A DNA stretch of 64,000 nucleotides from Ichthyophis bannanicus (GCA_033557465.1 CM066047.1:9626234-9690233), one strand, 5' to 3'. Shown: positions 1 through 10,744, counted from the stretch's first letter. The notes: generated by a model not told the origin, from the sequence alone. Numbers and translations: made by a program.

Positions 1-324
1 ATTCTGGCCAGGCGGTAGGTGGGGCACCCCCTCTGCCATCACCTTCCCCTTTTTACATGGAATTTCTATCCATAGAGATTCTAGAGTGTATTTTGTTTCC
101 TGCAAAACTTTAATCCTATATGACTCAATGCCTTTTCTAACATAGAGTGAAATCCCTCCACCAATTGGATCTACTCTATCATTGTGATATAGTTTGTGTC
201 CCATTGGTTTTTCTCCTTCTGCCAGGTCTCTGAGATGCCAATCATATCTAACCTTTCATTTAGTGCTATATATTCTAGCTCTCCCATCTTATTTTTTAGA
301 CTTCTAGCATTTGCATTTAAGGAC
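1..324 (-). mobile_element. CR1-A LINE fragment, endonuclease part of ORF2
   Basis: The minus strand encodes the start of a CR1 APE-type endonuclease, with the motifs NARSLKNKMGELEYIALNE and GISETW. The same stretch occurs in the larger CR1-A copies at about 18960-19290 (minus) and 52870-53200 (plus). Several changes break the frame. At 324 the homology stops abruptly and L2-like sequence follows with no A-rich tail, so this is a truncated relic. It was cut either by the window edge or by the L2 junction. Confidence 0.85.
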
Positions 325-1848
325 AATGGGAGTGGTAAAGAAACACATAGGAGAGTAGGTGGATCAGGATCCAAAAGCAGTCTCAAAGAGGTGAGTTTTC
401 AGCCTGAATTTGAAAAGGACCAGAGATTCAGCCTGCCATACAGACTCAAGTAGTTTGTTCCAGGCATAAGGAGAGCAGTAAGATGAAAGGATCAAAGTCT
501 GGAGTTGGCAGTAGAAGGGAAGGGCACAGATAGAAATGATCTGCCAGAAGAGGAGTGTAGAAAGAGATATGAGAGGAAAGGAGTGAGGAGCAGCAAAGTG
601 AATGCACTTATAGGTGAGTAGGGGACGTTTGAACCGGATATGGAATCAGATAGGGAGCCAATGAAGCCACTTGAGAAGAGGGGTTATATGAGCATATCGA
701 GGCTTGCAGAAGATTAGCCATGCAGCTAGGTTTTGAAAGATTGAAGGGGAGATGATTCAGAGGGAGACCAGCAAGGAGGAGGTTGCAATAGTCAAGACGG
801 GAGGTGGCTAAAGAGTGGATAAGCGTCTTAGTAGTGTGTTCAGAAAGGAAGGGATGAATTTTGCTGATGTTTTAAAGAAAGAAACGACAAGTTTTAGCTA
901 TCAGTTGGATGTGGGTGGAGGAGAGGGAGGAGTCAAAAATGATCCCATGGTTGCAGGCCAAGGAAGCAGAGAGTAGTAGACATTATTCACAGAGTTTGAG
1001 AAAGGAGGAAGGGAGGATGTGGGTTTAGGGGGGAAAATGAGAAGCTTTGTTTTGGCCATGTTCAATTCCAAATGGTGGTGAGACACTCAGGCAGCAATGT
1101 CAGATAGACAGGAAGAGATCTGGGCTTGGATTGCCAGAGGGATTTCAGGTGTAGAGAAGTAGATATGAGAGTCATCAGCATAAAAATGGTATTGAAAACC
1201 ATGGGAGGAGATGAGTTCTCCAAGAGACTGGGTATAGAGAGAGAAAAGGAATGGGCTCAAGACAGACTCTTGAGGTACACCAACTTAGAGCGGGATAACA
1301 GTGGAGGAGGATCCACCAGCACAAATGCTGAAAGTGCGAAGGAAGAGATAAGCAGAGAACCAGGATAGCACAGAGCCCTTAAAATCAAGCAAGGAGAAGG
1401 TAGTGGTCAACAGTGTCAAAAACAGCAGAAAGGTCAAAAAGGATGAGGATCACATAAAGGCCTTTTGATTTTGCCAGGAGCAGGTTGCTGGAGACTTTAG
1501 CAAGAGCTGTTTCAGTAGAATGTAATGGACGAAAGCCAGATTGCAGTGGATCCAGTAAGGCTTGAGAAGAGAGAAAGTTGGGCAATGGCGGTGAACCACA
1601 TGTTCAAGTAGTTTCGAAATGAAGGGGAGGAGGGAAGTTGGTTGATAATTAGAAGGGCAGGTAGAGTCTAGTGAGAGTTTCTTGAGAAGAGGTGTGACCA
1701 CAGCATGCTTGAAGGCTGCAGGAACAGTTGCAGTAGAGAGTGAAAGGTTGAGAATATGAGAGATGGAAGGGATGACAGTGGAGGAGGTGGAGCTTAGGAG
1801 ACAGGTGGGAATAGGATCAGAGGAGCAGGTAGTGAGTTTGGAGGAGGA
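325..1848 (-). mobile_element. L2-like LINE fragment (RT and 3' region)
   Basis: Read on the minus strand, this block encodes an L2-clade reverse transcriptase followed by its C-terminal region. Recognisable pieces are [12 protein letters not shown] and [13 protein letters not shown], the A-domain of L2-type RTs. The copy has many stops and frameshifts and no terminal repeat tail, and both ends abut CR1-A pieces in opposite orientations. It is old and inactive. An alternative CR1-clade assignment is possible, but the FDLSAAFDTVDH-type motif favours L2. Confidence 0.8.
1385..1701 (-). pseudogene. L2-like reverse transcriptase remnant
   Basis: Two overlapping minus-strand frames carry consecutive RT blocks. 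The first has the motif-1 region ending in a YRP-like NYQP segment (MVTPLLKKLSLD). The second has the HSTETAL block and the catalytic-Asp A-domain ([12 protein letters not shown]). They are offset by a frameshift near 1590. The downstream YADD block is not recognisable as an open frame, so this can only be a decayed RT. Confidence 0.75.
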
Positions 1849-2288
1849 AAGACAATGCTAAAATGAGGCAAATAGTTAAGAAAAAACTAAAAGGAGCAGC
1901 TACAAAGGTTAAGATTTACATCAAACATGGGTGTTGTTTAAAAATACTATCTTGGAAGCCCAGACCAATGCTTATGAAAGGTGGAAGGAAGGCCAAAAAA
2001 CTGCCAGCATGGTTTAAAGGTGAGGTCAGAGAGGCTGTTGTAGCCAAAAAAGCATCTTTCCGGACATGGAAAAAGGAGCCAAACGACGAAAACAGCAAAC
2101 AACATAAGCACTGGCAAGTCAGATGCAAGGCACTGATAAGGCAGGCAAAGAGTGAATTTGAAAAAAAGCTTGCCATGGAAGAAAAAATGTAAAATAAAAA
2201 TATTTTCAAGTCCATTCTTAGCAAAAAACCTCTGAGAGTCAGTAGGACCATTAGATAATAGAGGGGTAAAAGGGACAGTAAGGGAGGA
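1849..2288 (+). mobile_element. CR1-A LINE fragment, ORF2 linker
   Basis: The plus-strand frame at 1863-2192 matches the lysine-rich linker between endonuclease and RT of the CR1-A copies at 53580-54020 (plus) and 18180-18600 (minus). Shared motifs are KKLPAWFKGEVREAVVAKKA and ALIRQAK. The fragment starts and ends without target duplications and is opposite in orientation to the CR1-A piece at 1-324. Either an inversion or two independent relics would explain this. Confidence 0.85.
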
Positions 2289-2407
2289 CACTTGGTTTGC
2301 AGCTTGTCGTGCTGTGAGGGCTTGTGTGCATCAGTGATGCTGAGAGCTAAACTATCGGAAGTTTAACTACTGGCAGGGTCTCCCAAGATGGACAGGTCTC
2401 AGCTGAG

Positions 2408-3763
2408 ATGCCAGACCAAGACAAACCACCCATCTGGGCAGCAGCAGAATGGGATAGTGTTGACGGCGGAGGATCACATTTCTGTGACAACGGCAACAAC
2501 ACCAAACTTAAACTGCGCGGAAGAAAGGCCCGGCAATCTACTTCTGTATCTTGTCATGAAAACCCAATGGATAGTTACAACAAAACAAATTGTGCTGTAG
2601 TGCTGGAAGATGAGACCCCCAGGTTGGAAGGCACTCAACTAGCTACTGGGGAAGAGCTGAAGACTTTTCAGAGTAAAGCCAGCATTTATGATGTGGTTGG
2701 ATCAAAGCCCTCGGGACGTCTGACTGCTGATGTAGCTGTGCATGAAATGAGAGTCAGAAGCTGTAAAGATGTCTTACACATTGGAACAGGGAACGTACGA
2801 AGCATGAACCAAGGGAAGTTGGAAGTGGTCAAGAATGAAATGGAACGTGTACAACTTGATCTGTTGGGTGTCAGCGAACTGAAATGGACTGTCATCGGGC
2901 ACTTTGCATCAGATGATCACATGGTCTACTATGCTGGAAATGAAAGACAAAGAAGAAATGGTGTTGCATTTATAATAAAGAAGAAACTTGCAAGAACTGT
3001 AATGAAATACAATGCAGTCAGCTAACGCTTAATCTCTATTTGTCTACGAGGAATGCCTATCAACACAACTATAATTCAAGTATATGCCCCAACAACAGCT
3101 GCAGAAGAGAATGAAATTGAAGAGTTCTATGAACAAGTACAAGCTGAAATTGACAGAACATGCAAACAGGATATCCTGATAGTCATGGGTGATTGGAACG
3201 CAAAGGTTGGCAACAAAGAAGAAGACAAAGTAGTTGGAAAATATGGACTTGGCAACAGAAATGAAGCTGGAGAAAGACTGATAGAATTCTGCAAGACCAA
3301 CGATCTATTCATCTCGAACACCTTCTTCCAGCAACACAAGCGGCGACTGTACACATGGACTTCACCCAATGGATTGTATAAAAATCAAATTGACTACATC
3401 TGTGGAAGTCAACAATGGAAAAGCTCTATAACATCAACAAAGACAAAACCTGGAGCTGACTGTGGTACAGATCATCAACTACTAGTATGCAAACTCAAGC
3501 TAAAGCTGAAAAAGAGCAAACCACTCATTAATGCAGCAAAATATGACCTTGAGAATATACCACTGGAATTTAAAGACTGCCTGCAAAATCGATTTGCTGC
3601 TTTAGATACAAATGATAGAGTTCCAGAAGAGTTATGGAATGACATCAAGAAGGTTGTGTTGGAAGAAAGCGAGAAGTCTCTACAAAAGGTAAAAAAGAAA
3701 AAAACGGCCAAAATGGATGACGGAAGAAACTCTGAAAATTGCCCAGAAACGCAGAGAAGCTAA
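2408..3763 (+). pseudogene. RTE-BovB endonuclease (broken)
   Basis: The APE-like endonuclease would nick target DNA to prime reverse transcription. The first frame (2408-3025) has GNVRSMNQGKLEVVKNEM and the LLGVSELKWT catalytic-Glu block. The second (3053-3763) has IQVYAPTT, GDWNAKVG (catalytic Asp/Asn), YTWTSPNGLYKNQIDYI and GADCGTDHQLL (the DH pair). A stop near 3024 separates the halves, and the frame is lost again at about 3763. The motif order and spacing are normal for RTE. The catalytic residues I can see are kept, but the frame is not. Confidence 0.88.
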
Positions 3764-4661
3764 AGCCAGAGGAGAAAGAAAGACAATCACAGAACTCAAC
3801 AGAGATTTCCAACGTGCAGCAAGACAGGACAAGGAAAAGTACTACAATGACGCATGCAAGGACATAGAAGCAGAAACTATTAGAGGAAGAACAAGATCAG
3901 CTTTCCTAAAGCTACGAGAGTTAAAGAAAAAGTTCCAGCCTTGAATTGGAATGTTACAAGATGCTCAAGGTTCTATGTTGAATGATGCTGAGAAGATCAA
4001 GAAAAGATGGAAGGAATATACAGAGTTTTTATATGATAAAGATCAAGTGGACCAACGGCCGTTTCAACCTGTACCTTATGATCTGGAACCATTGGTGATG
4101 AAAGAAGAAGTTGAAGCAGCATTGAAAGCCTTATCAAAGAACAAAGCACCAGGCATTGATTGCATTCCCACAGATGTATTACAGCAATCTGATGCAGCTG
4201 TTACCGTACTTACAAGGCTCTGCCAAGAAATATGGAAGACAGCATCATGGCCAACTGACTGGAAAAGATCTGTGTTTATACCAATACTAAAGAAAGGTGA
4301 TCCAACTGACTGTGGAAATTATCGCACAATCGCTCTTATCCCACATGCCAGCAAGATTCTACTGAAGATTATTCAAAAGAGACTACAATCATACCTGGAA
4401 CAAGAACTACCTGAAATGCAAGCAGGGTTCAGAAAAGGGCGAGGAACGAGAGACATCATTGCGGATGTGAGATGGATCTTTGAAAAGACTAAAGAATACC
4501 AAAAGGATATCTATTTGTGCTTTATCGACTATAGCAAAGCTTTTGACTGTGTAAACCATGAGAAACTCTGGGCCACATTAAGAAGCATGGGTATACCAGA
4601 ACACCTGATCGTTCTCTTGCGCAATCTGTACATTGATCAAGAAGCAACAGTTCGAACGGAA
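3717..4661 (+). pseudogene. RTE-BovB linker and partial reverse transcriptase
   Basis: The frames 3717-3944 and 3951-4661 carry the basic linker, then RT blocks: NKAPGIDCIPTDVL, WKRSVFIPILKKGDP, YRTIALIPHASKI, AGFRKGRGTRDIIADVRWIF and FIDYSKAFDCVNHEKLW (catalytic-Asp block A). The palm block with the second Asp pair is absent because the copy ends at 4661. The open frame continues to 4826 only by chance fusion with L2-like sequence, so its last 55 or so residues are not RTE protein. Confidence 0.88.
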
Positions 4662-5662
4662 CATAACCTTCTAATAAATCAAGCTAAGACTGAAGTGCTA
4701 CAGGTGTTCTCCGCTACCTCATACACCCCCCCCTCCAACCATCACTATTGGAGATTTCACCCTTACTATAAAAAACCAGGTGAAGTATCTTGGCATTATC
4801 CTCGATCAGAACCTCTCCTTCACTAATCAAATAAAAAGAACTACTAATACAATATATGCCAAGCTACGTACCCTCCGGAATCTCAAACCCCTCTTAAGCC
4901 CCACTTCCTTTCGATCTGTCTGTCAAGCCCTCACAACCCCCTCTTGATTACTGCAACCTAATCTATCATGGCCTTCCCAAGAATGCTATACAAGCGCTCC
5001 AACTTGCCCAGAACACGATTGCTCGACTCATAACCAGCACTCCCAGGCGATTGCACATTACACCAGCCCTATATGACCTCCACTGGCTCCCCATCTACTG
5101 TAGGATTAAGTTCAAAGTCCTTACCCTTATACATAAAATCATCTCCAATGAATCAGCTCCTTGACTTTCCCCTCTCACTCCCCTCTCTGCTAGCTCTAGA
5201 ACCCGCCATACTATTACCAAAAACCTCATCTCTATCCCAACAACCATAAGATATAGTAAACAATTTACTTGTAACATGGCTTTTTCTCTTTATGCTCCTA
5301 CCCTATGGAACTCCCTTACCCATGAGCTGCGGAACTCTAGAACTCACCTTGAGTTCCGAAAGAACTTAAAAACCCTCCTTTTTCGGGAACATTTTTCCCT
5401 TCCACCTTAGTACTAACCTTCATCTGCTTCCCTCCAGCGCCTACCCCTTCTAAACCTCATACTGACAACTGATCTAGGTAAATATCTTTGTAAATAGTTG
5501 TTTTTATTCTTATAATTAGTTCATTGTTGTTTTATTTATATTTTGTTACTTGTTCTATGTAAACAGTGGAAACACTCTATTTTAAATGTTTAATGTAAAC
5601 CGTCTTGATTTGTAGAAAGACGGTATATAAAATTGGTTAAATAAATAAAATAAATAAATAAA
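4662..5662 (+). mobile_element. L2-like LINE 3' end with stem-loop tail
   Basis: This 5'-truncated L2-like copy begins in the RT C-terminal part (INQAKTEVLQ, then across frameshifts KYLGIILDQNLSFT and LHWLPIYCRIKFKVL, typical of the L2/CR1 thumb region). It ends in a 3' UTR with an ACCGTCTT...AAAGACGGTATATAA stem-loop and a (TAAA)n/(AAATAAAT)n tail at 5580-5662. The same kind of tail recurs in at least five other places in the window, including SINEs. The protein frame is broken by several stops. Confidence 0.85.
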
Positions 5663-6130
5663 AACAGAGTCCTGGCAATCCAGCAGCTCCTGGGTTTTCT
5701 TGGCAGATTGCCAGCCTTTTCTTCTGGGGCACTGGCTCCCCTGTTTATCTCTCAGACCTCCTACGTCTCCACTCCCTGCACCATGTTCTCACCAATCAGT
5801 TACAACTTCCCTCGGCCTCTGAAGCACGTCTGCAATCCACCCGTAATTCTGCTTGGTCCTGCACTCTGGAACGTCCCCCCTCCCCCCTTCTGACCTCAGA
5901 CTGGAACTGGCTTTTCCAAAATTTAAATCCATGATCAAAACTCACTTATTCCAACTGGCCTTCAATCTTCCCTTCTCCAGTATCCAGATCTCCTGCCTTC
6001 TGTCCCCTTTCTCCCCTCTTCTCTCCTCCTTGTCCTCTCCTCCCCCTACATGTTTGGTCTCTCTTCCTGCAGCTACTTTGTTTATTGTAAACTGCATTTA
6101 TACTACATGATGGTGCAGTATATTAAGCAT
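5663..6130 (+). mobile_element. Second L2-like LINE 3' end, different subfamily
   Basis: The plus-strand frames 5708-6110 resemble the extreme C-terminus of L2-type ORF2: the region SYNFPRPLKHVCNP, then an LFGPALWN-like block, then LELAFPKFKSMIKTHLFQLAF. A 3' UTR without the stem-loop seen in the preceding element follows, ending near 6130 in TAATAAAGATAAG. The first 45 or so bases resemble the central part of the SINE at 47259-47480. The subfamily assignment is tentative. Confidence 0.6.
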
Positions 6131-6145
6131 GATAATAAAGATAAG

Positions 6146-6264
6146 AAATATAAAGAAAGGGTTAAGTGACTTGCCCAAGGTCACAAGGAGTGCCAATGGG
6201 AATTGAACCCTAGTCTCTTGGTTACCAAGTCAGTGCTCTAACTGCTAGGCTACTCCTCCACACA
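6146..6264 (-). mobile_element. tRNA-headed SINE (MIR-like core)
   Basis: On the minus strand a tRNA-like head is visible, with an A-box region at AGCCTAGCAGTTAGAGCAC and a B-box-like GGTTCAATTCCC. It is followed by the MIR-like core GTGACCTTGGGCAAGTCAC. The same head and core occur at 42006-42226 and 47259-47480. The tail is short and no target duplication is evident, so this is an old copy. Confidence 0.7.
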
Positions 6265-6289
6265 GAACTTTAAAACAGACAGAGATGTT

Positions 6290-7166
6290 AGCAATTTGTT
6301 GTTGTTGTTAAGTGTCATCAAGTCAGTGTCTATTCATGGCGACCTTCTGGATAGATGCCCTAAATTGTGTTCGGTCTTCAGTCAGGCAGCTCATTGTTGA
6401 CAGATTGGCACCCACAGCTGCTGTTATTGTATCGATCCATCTCATTGCTGGCCTTCCTCTTTTGCGTTGAACTTCTACCTTGCCAAGCATGATGTCTTTC
6501 TCTAATGATCTCTCTCTTCGCATGACGTGTCCAAAGTATGAAAGTCGAAGTCTTGTCATCTGAGCTTCTAAAGAAAGCTTAGGTTTGATCTCCTTTAGTA
6601 CTGACTAGTTTGTTTTTCATGCACTCCATAATATACACAGTATTCGTTGCCAGCACCATAATTCAAAGGCATCAATTTTCTTCCTGTCTATCTTTTTCAC
6701 TGTCTAACTTTCACGTCCATATGAAGTTATTGAAAAGTCCATGGCTTCAACAAGTCAAATCTTTGTATGGAGAGAGACATCTCTGCTCCTGAGACTCTTG
6801 TCTAGGTCCTTCATAGCCATTCTGCCAAGAACAATGCGTTGATGGATTTCTTGACTGCTTGTTGCTTCTTTATTGATAGTTGATGCAAGTAGGTTAAAGT
6901 TGTCCACTATTTCAATTTCTTCTCCATCAATGATGAACTTATTCATTTTGCCAGTTGTCAGGATCTCTGTCGTCTTAATTTTAAGGTGCAGAACCATTTT
7001 AAGACTATATTTCTTGATCTTGAGAAGCAAATGTTTCAAATCATCTTCACTTCCAGCTAGTAATGTGGTATCATCAGCATTGCGAAGGTTGTTAAGTCTT
7101 CCACCAATCTTCACACCTCAGTTGTCTTCATACAGTCTTGCTTCTCTGATGATTTGTTCTGCATAC
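6290..7166 (-). mobile_element. RTE-BovB LINE, 3' half (left part of interrupted copy)
   Basis: The minus strand encodes the RT C-terminal palm and thumb (NADDTTLLAGSEDDLKHLL, where the usual YADD has become NADD) and the final block LSYFGHVMRRERSLEKDIML plus RKRGRPAMRW, typical of BovB ORF2 ends. The 3' terminus shows the RTE signature: a unit reading GTCGCCATGAATAGACACTG on the minus strand, then (CAA)n near 6300. The copy is interrupted at 7166 by the insertion 7167-8781 and resumes at 8786. Confidence 0.88.
6323..7114 (-). pseudogene. RTE-BovB reverse transcriptase, C-terminal part
   Basis: Two minus-strand frames (6755-7114 and 6323-6559) hold the RT palm block and the C-terminal domain. 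The first has ADDTTLLAG with the preceding Tyr changed to Asn, then a LKIKTTEILTTGK-type segment. The second has YFGHVMRRE...GKVEVQRKRGRPAMRW. Sequence joining them (6560-6755) has lost its frame. This is the same gene as the 8821-10260 segments on the other side of the inserted element. Confidence 0.82.
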
Positions 7167-7431
7167 TGTCGTGGGGAGCCCCGTCTACGCCACTAGAATT
7201 ATGGGTATGCTCCACGGCAAAGATTATTTTAGGTAGCCAAAGGGAATGTAAGGTTCATTTGACGTAGAAAATGTTCTTACTTATTCCAGCTTTCTAAGAG
7301 AACTCATTAACGAAACCAAGTGTAGGGAAACAAGGCTTTCATTCCCCGTCAGTGCAAGGGTTCAAAATAAGACATTGATAATAAAACAGAAAGTCCTTTG
7401 TTTCAAAAGGTACCAGCATTTAAATCAGCTG

Positions 7432-7690
7432 CTTAATTTATTTATTTATTTATTTATTAACAATTCTTATATACCGCACTATTAGACATCAGCGCGGTTT
7501 ACATTGAACAGAAAACATCCGACAGTTTACATATGTCTGGTCAGTTACATTTAACAGGAAGTATAACTTGGCGAAAATAGGGGAAACTAAATACAATAAA
7601 AATAGGGGAAACTAAATACAATAAACTTCACAATTAATGCAAGTCTGGATCAGAGGAATTCAGTTCATTCCAATAGCATAAGAATTCTAC
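7432..7690 (-). mobile_element. L2-like 3' end with stem-loop and (AAAT)n tail
   Basis: On the minus strand this is only the 3' UTR of an L2-like LINE, with a TAAACCGCGCTGATG...TAGTGCGGTATATAA stem-loop followed by (AAAT)n at 7432-7456. A 25-bp segment around 7576-7625 is duplicated in tandem. It sits inside the TG...CA element, so it is younger than that insertion. Confidence 0.75.
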
Positions 7691-7704
7691 AAACTTCTTC
7701 TAAG

Positions 7705-8781
7705 TTACACAGTGGCTACAGACTCCCGGCATGATGCCATACACAAATCACAATCCATCTGTTCAGGTTGAGGAGTGGGAACAGTATTTATGCATTCTAT
7801 TTCCATGGATTCATCAGTATATTCATCATTGGAATAATCACTGTCCCTGTCTGATACAGGTCTGTGTGAAATGTCTCTAGGGTCTTGTCTCCAATACCAC
7901 TGTGTTCTAAGTGCTTTAGGGATTTTCTGAAACCACTCTGGTTTCCTCTTTACAGAGTGAGCATTTGTTTTAACAGGGCCTTTAGGACTCAAGCATTTAG
8001 TATCATCAATAAAGCTTTCATACCTGGAGTCTGGCTGGTTTGAATCCGTGGAGTGTTCTCTTTCAGAAACTTTCCTCCTGTAGCAGGTTCTCTGCCTGTA
8101 AGCTTTAGGCAAGGCTGTGCTTTCTGGCAGTTTGGTAAAACCTGACGTGGATTCCCTTTTCTCCTTTGGTAAGAACTTAGCTTTGTCAGACAGTGCTTTT
8201 CCTTTCTTGCCTGGTAAAACTTGGTTAATATTTCTCAGAGACTGCAAGCTTTCCTCCAAACCGTTCCCTCTGGTTCTTTGCTTATGTCTCTCTGCTCTTG
8301 AGTCAGGAACAGTATGAGAACAGGGAGTGGCACACACTCTAGCTTCAGTGCTGGCTCTAACAAACTCCCGTTGAACAGCTGCACGCTTAGCCTGGCCCTT
8401 CTGAACTTCACCCTTGTGAACTCTGTTCCTTTGGGCTTGCTCACATAGGATTCTTTCACTTACTCCTTCTCTTGGAGCTGATCCTCTTAATAGAGCTGTT
8501 CCTCCTTGTGAAGACGTTCCTCTGTCCTTCTCCTCTGCTCCTTTCTCCCCCTCCTTCTCTGCCTTGCTGGCATTCAGCTCTGGCTTATAAAGGAATCTTT
8601 CCTTCAAGACTTCCGGGGTCATTCCCAGGTGCAAATCATTAGCCCTCTTAGGCTCATTAGCTCCTGTATGGTCATTCCTGCTCCCTCTAGCTGTGTCTGG
8701 AGGTAACTGCACATCTAGATTCCTAAAAGAAACAGGATTTCTTTTCAAGTTCTCATCTTTATTGATACCCACATCATGACA
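7705..8781 (-). CDS. Unrecognised 360-codon frame inside the TG...CA insertion
   Basis: A long minus-strand frame runs from the insert's 5' edge (the first ATG lies at the flank, 8785-8787) to a stop at 7705. The protein is hydrophilic and highly charged, rich in Lys, Arg, Glu, Ser and Thr, with no membrane segment, zinc finger, RT, protease or integrase motif that I can see. Near the C-terminus an acidic tract (SDRDSDYSNDEYTDESMEIE) is followed by CDLCMASC. I do not recognise the family. It may be an accessory or gag-like frame of an LTR element, or simply an uninterrupted stretch of an LTR. Being open for over 1 kb in otherwise broken repeats is unusual. Confidence 0.45.
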   Translation of the reverse strand, partial: CHDVGINKDENLKRNPVSFRNLDVQLPPDTARGSRNDHTGANEPKRANDLHLGMTPEVLKERFLYKPELNASKAEKEGEKGAEEKDRGTSSQGGTALLRGSAPREGVSERILCEQAQRNRVHKGEVQKGQAKRAAVQREFVRASTEARVCATPCSHTVPDSRAERHKQRTRGNGLEESLQSLRNINQVLPGKKGKALSDKAKFLPKEKRESTSGFTKLPESTALPKAYRQRTCYRRKVSEREHSTDSNQPDSRYESFIDDTKCLSPKGPVKTNAHSVKRKPEWFQKIPKALRTQWYWRQDPRDISHRPVSDRDSDYSNDEYTDESMEIECINTVPTPQPEQMDCDLCMASCRESVATV

Positions 8782-8785
8782 ATAC

Positions 8786-10300
8786 AAATTAAACAGGTAG
8801 GAGGAAAGTATGCAGCCTTGTCATACACCTTTGCTGATTTTAAACCATTCTGTTTCTCCTTGTTCCGTTCGAACTGTTGCTTCTTCATCAATGTAAAGGT
8901 TGTGCAAGAGAATGATCAGGTGTTCTGGTATGTCCATTTTTCTTAATGTGGCCCAGAGTTTTTCATGGTTTACACAGTCAAGAGCCTTGCTGTAGTCAAT
9001 AAAACACATATAGATATCCTTTTGGTATTCTTTTGTCTTTTCAAAGATCAATCTCACATCTGCGATAATGTCTCTCATTCCTCGCCCTTTCCTGACCTCT
9101 TCTTGCACTTCAGGCAGTTCTCATTCCAGGTATAGTTGTAGTCTCTGCTGAATAATCTTGAGTAGAATCCTGCTGGCATGTGGGATCAGAGCAATTGTGC
9201 AATAATTTCCACAGTCAGTCAGGTCACCTTTTCTTCACAGATCTTTTCCAGTCAGTTGGTTATGAATTTGTCTTCCAAATTCCCTGGCAGAGCCTTGTAA
9301 GTATGGTAACAGCTTCATCTAATTGCTGTAATACTTCAATGGTAATGCCATCAATGCCCGGTGCTTTGTTATTTGATAAGGCTTTCAATGCTGCTTCAAC
9401 TCTTCTTTCATCACCAATGGTTCCTGAACATAAGGTATAAGTTGAAATGGCTGCTGGTCCACTTGATCTTTATGGTATATTCTTTCCACCTTTTCTTGAT
9501 CTTCTCAGCATCATTCAACATGGATTCTTGAGCATCTTGTAGAATTCCAATTCAAGGCTGGAATTTTTTAATTCTCATAGCTTTAGAAAAGCCAGTATTG
9601 TTCTTCTCTAATAGCTTCTGATTCTGTTTCCTTGCATGTATCATTGTAGTACTTTTCCTTGCCTTGTCTTGCTCCACGTTGGAAACCTCTGTTGAGTTCT
9701 GTGATTGCTTCTCTTTCTCCTCTGGCTTTAGCTTCTTTGTGTTTCTGGACAAGTTTCAGAGTTTCTTCAGTCATCCATTTTGGCTGTTTTTGCTTTTTCA
9801 CCTTATGTAGAGACTTATCGTTTTTTTCCAACACAACCTTCTTGATCTCATCCCATTACTCTTCTGGAACTCTATCATTTGTATCTAAAGCAGCAAATTG
9901 ATTTCTCAGGCAGTCTTTAAATTCTAGTGGTATATTCTCAAGGTCATATTTTGCTACATTCATGAATGACTTGCTCTTTTACAACTTTAGCTTGAGTTTG
10001 CACACTAGTAGTTGGTGATCTGTACTACAGTCAGCTCCAGGTTTTGTCTTTGTTGATGTTATCAAGCTTTTCCATCATTGTCTTCCACTGATGTAGTCAA
10101 TTTGATTTCTGTACAATCCATTGGGTGATGTCCATGTGCACAGTTGGTGCTTGTGTTGCTGGAAGAAGGTGTTTGAGATGAATAGATCATTGGTCTTGCA
10201 GAATTCTATCAGTCTTTCTCCAACTTCGTTTCTGTTGCCAAGTCCATATTTTCGGGCCACTTTGCCGCCTTCTTTGTTTCCAACTTTTGAGTTCCAGCAT
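8786..10300 (-). mobile_element. RTE-BovB LINE, right part of interrupted copy
   Basis: This continues the minus-strand RTE. From 8821 to 9108 come RT blocks (VRKGRGMRDIIADVRLIFEKTKEY, MCFIDYSKALDCVNHEKLW, VRTEQGETEWFKISKGV). Frame-broken RT N-terminal sequence follows to about 9550, then the linker at 9552-9834 (PKWMTEETLKLVQKHKEAK) and the endonuclease at 10075-10260 (KYGLGNRNEVGERLIEFCKTN). The copy is truncated in the endonuclease near 10300, just past the GDWN region. Confidence 0.87.
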
Positions 10301-10319
10301 CTCCACCGTCTGATCTTGT

Positions 10320-10744
10320 CATTGCTTCTTTAGAGTCTGGCGTGGTCCTAGTTGACTGGAGAAAGGTGCATGTGGCCCCTTTACACAAAAGCAGAACTAA
10401 GTGATGAGGTTGGGTACTTCAGGGCCGATTAGTCTGAGGTGAGTAAATTAATGGAAAGACTGCTAGAACGGAGGATAGTGAGGTTTCTGGAATCCAATGG
10501 ATTGCAGGATTTAAGGCAGCATGGTTTTAGGAGAGGCAAGTCCTGTCAGAAAAATCTCATTAATTTCTTTGAGTGGGTAACTAGAGAGTTGGACTGAGGA
10601 AGAGCTCTAGATGTGGTGTACTTAGATTTCAGTAAAGCTTTTGACACTGTTCTGCACAGGTGGCTTATAAGTAGATTAATTGCCTTAGGGATGGACCCTA
10701 AAGTGACTTAGTAGCTTAGAAATTGGTTGAGTGGGAGGTGACAT
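10320..10744 (+). mobile_element. CR1-B LINE, RT fragment (left of CR1-A insertion)
   Basis: The plus-strand translation resembles a CR1 RT: LMERLLERRIVRFLESNGLQ, QHGFRRGKSC and YLDFSKAFDTVLHR. It is closest to the minus-strand CR1-B at 50284-50769 (KERIVNFLKTNRLQDPRQHGF, YLDFSKAFDTVPHRRL). Stops interrupt it. It continues at 12059 after a CR1-A insertion flanked by TGACA. Confidence 0.83.

Larger units (their letters stand above)
2289..4661 (+). mobile_element. RTE-BovB-type LINE, 3'-truncated
   Basis: This is a nearly complete 5' part of a BovB-like RTE LINE: a short leader, the endonuclease, the linker and the first half of the reverse transcriptase. It breaks off in the RT at a segment reading EATVRTE, where L2-like sequence begins. 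A second copy of the same family lies on the minus strand at 6290-10300 and supplies the missing 3' half, so the family is well represented. This copy has frameshifts near 3030, 3720 and 3945. Confidence 0.88.
7167..8781 (-). mobile_element. TG...CA insertion with 4-bp target duplication; candidate solo LTR with internal ORF
   Basis: The RTE reading is broken exactly here. The 4-bp sequence ATAC flanks the insert (7163-7166 and 8782-8785), and restoring a single copy rejoins the RTE. The insert begins TGTCGTGGGG and ends CATCATGACA on the plus strand, giving TG...CA ends with a short inverted TGTC/GACA. Ends and duplication length fit an LTR element reduced to one LTR. No second LTR, primer-binding site or pol was seen. 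A DNA transposon making a 4-bp duplication is the alternative. A 260-bp L2 3' end (7432-7690) is nested inside. Confidence 0.6.

Noticed and set aside
171..386. A 71-codon frame joining L2 and CR1 sequence
   Set aside because: It crosses the 324/325 repeat junction and is a fusion artefact.
3951..4826. A 291-codon frame that could be read as one RT protein
   Set aside because: The last 55 or so codons are L2-like sequence in a chance in-frame fusion at 4661, so it is not one gene.
7705..8781. Host gene exon on the minus strand
   Set aside because: The frame coincides with a flanked mobile insertion inside an RTE, so an element-encoded or chance frame is more likely than a host exon.
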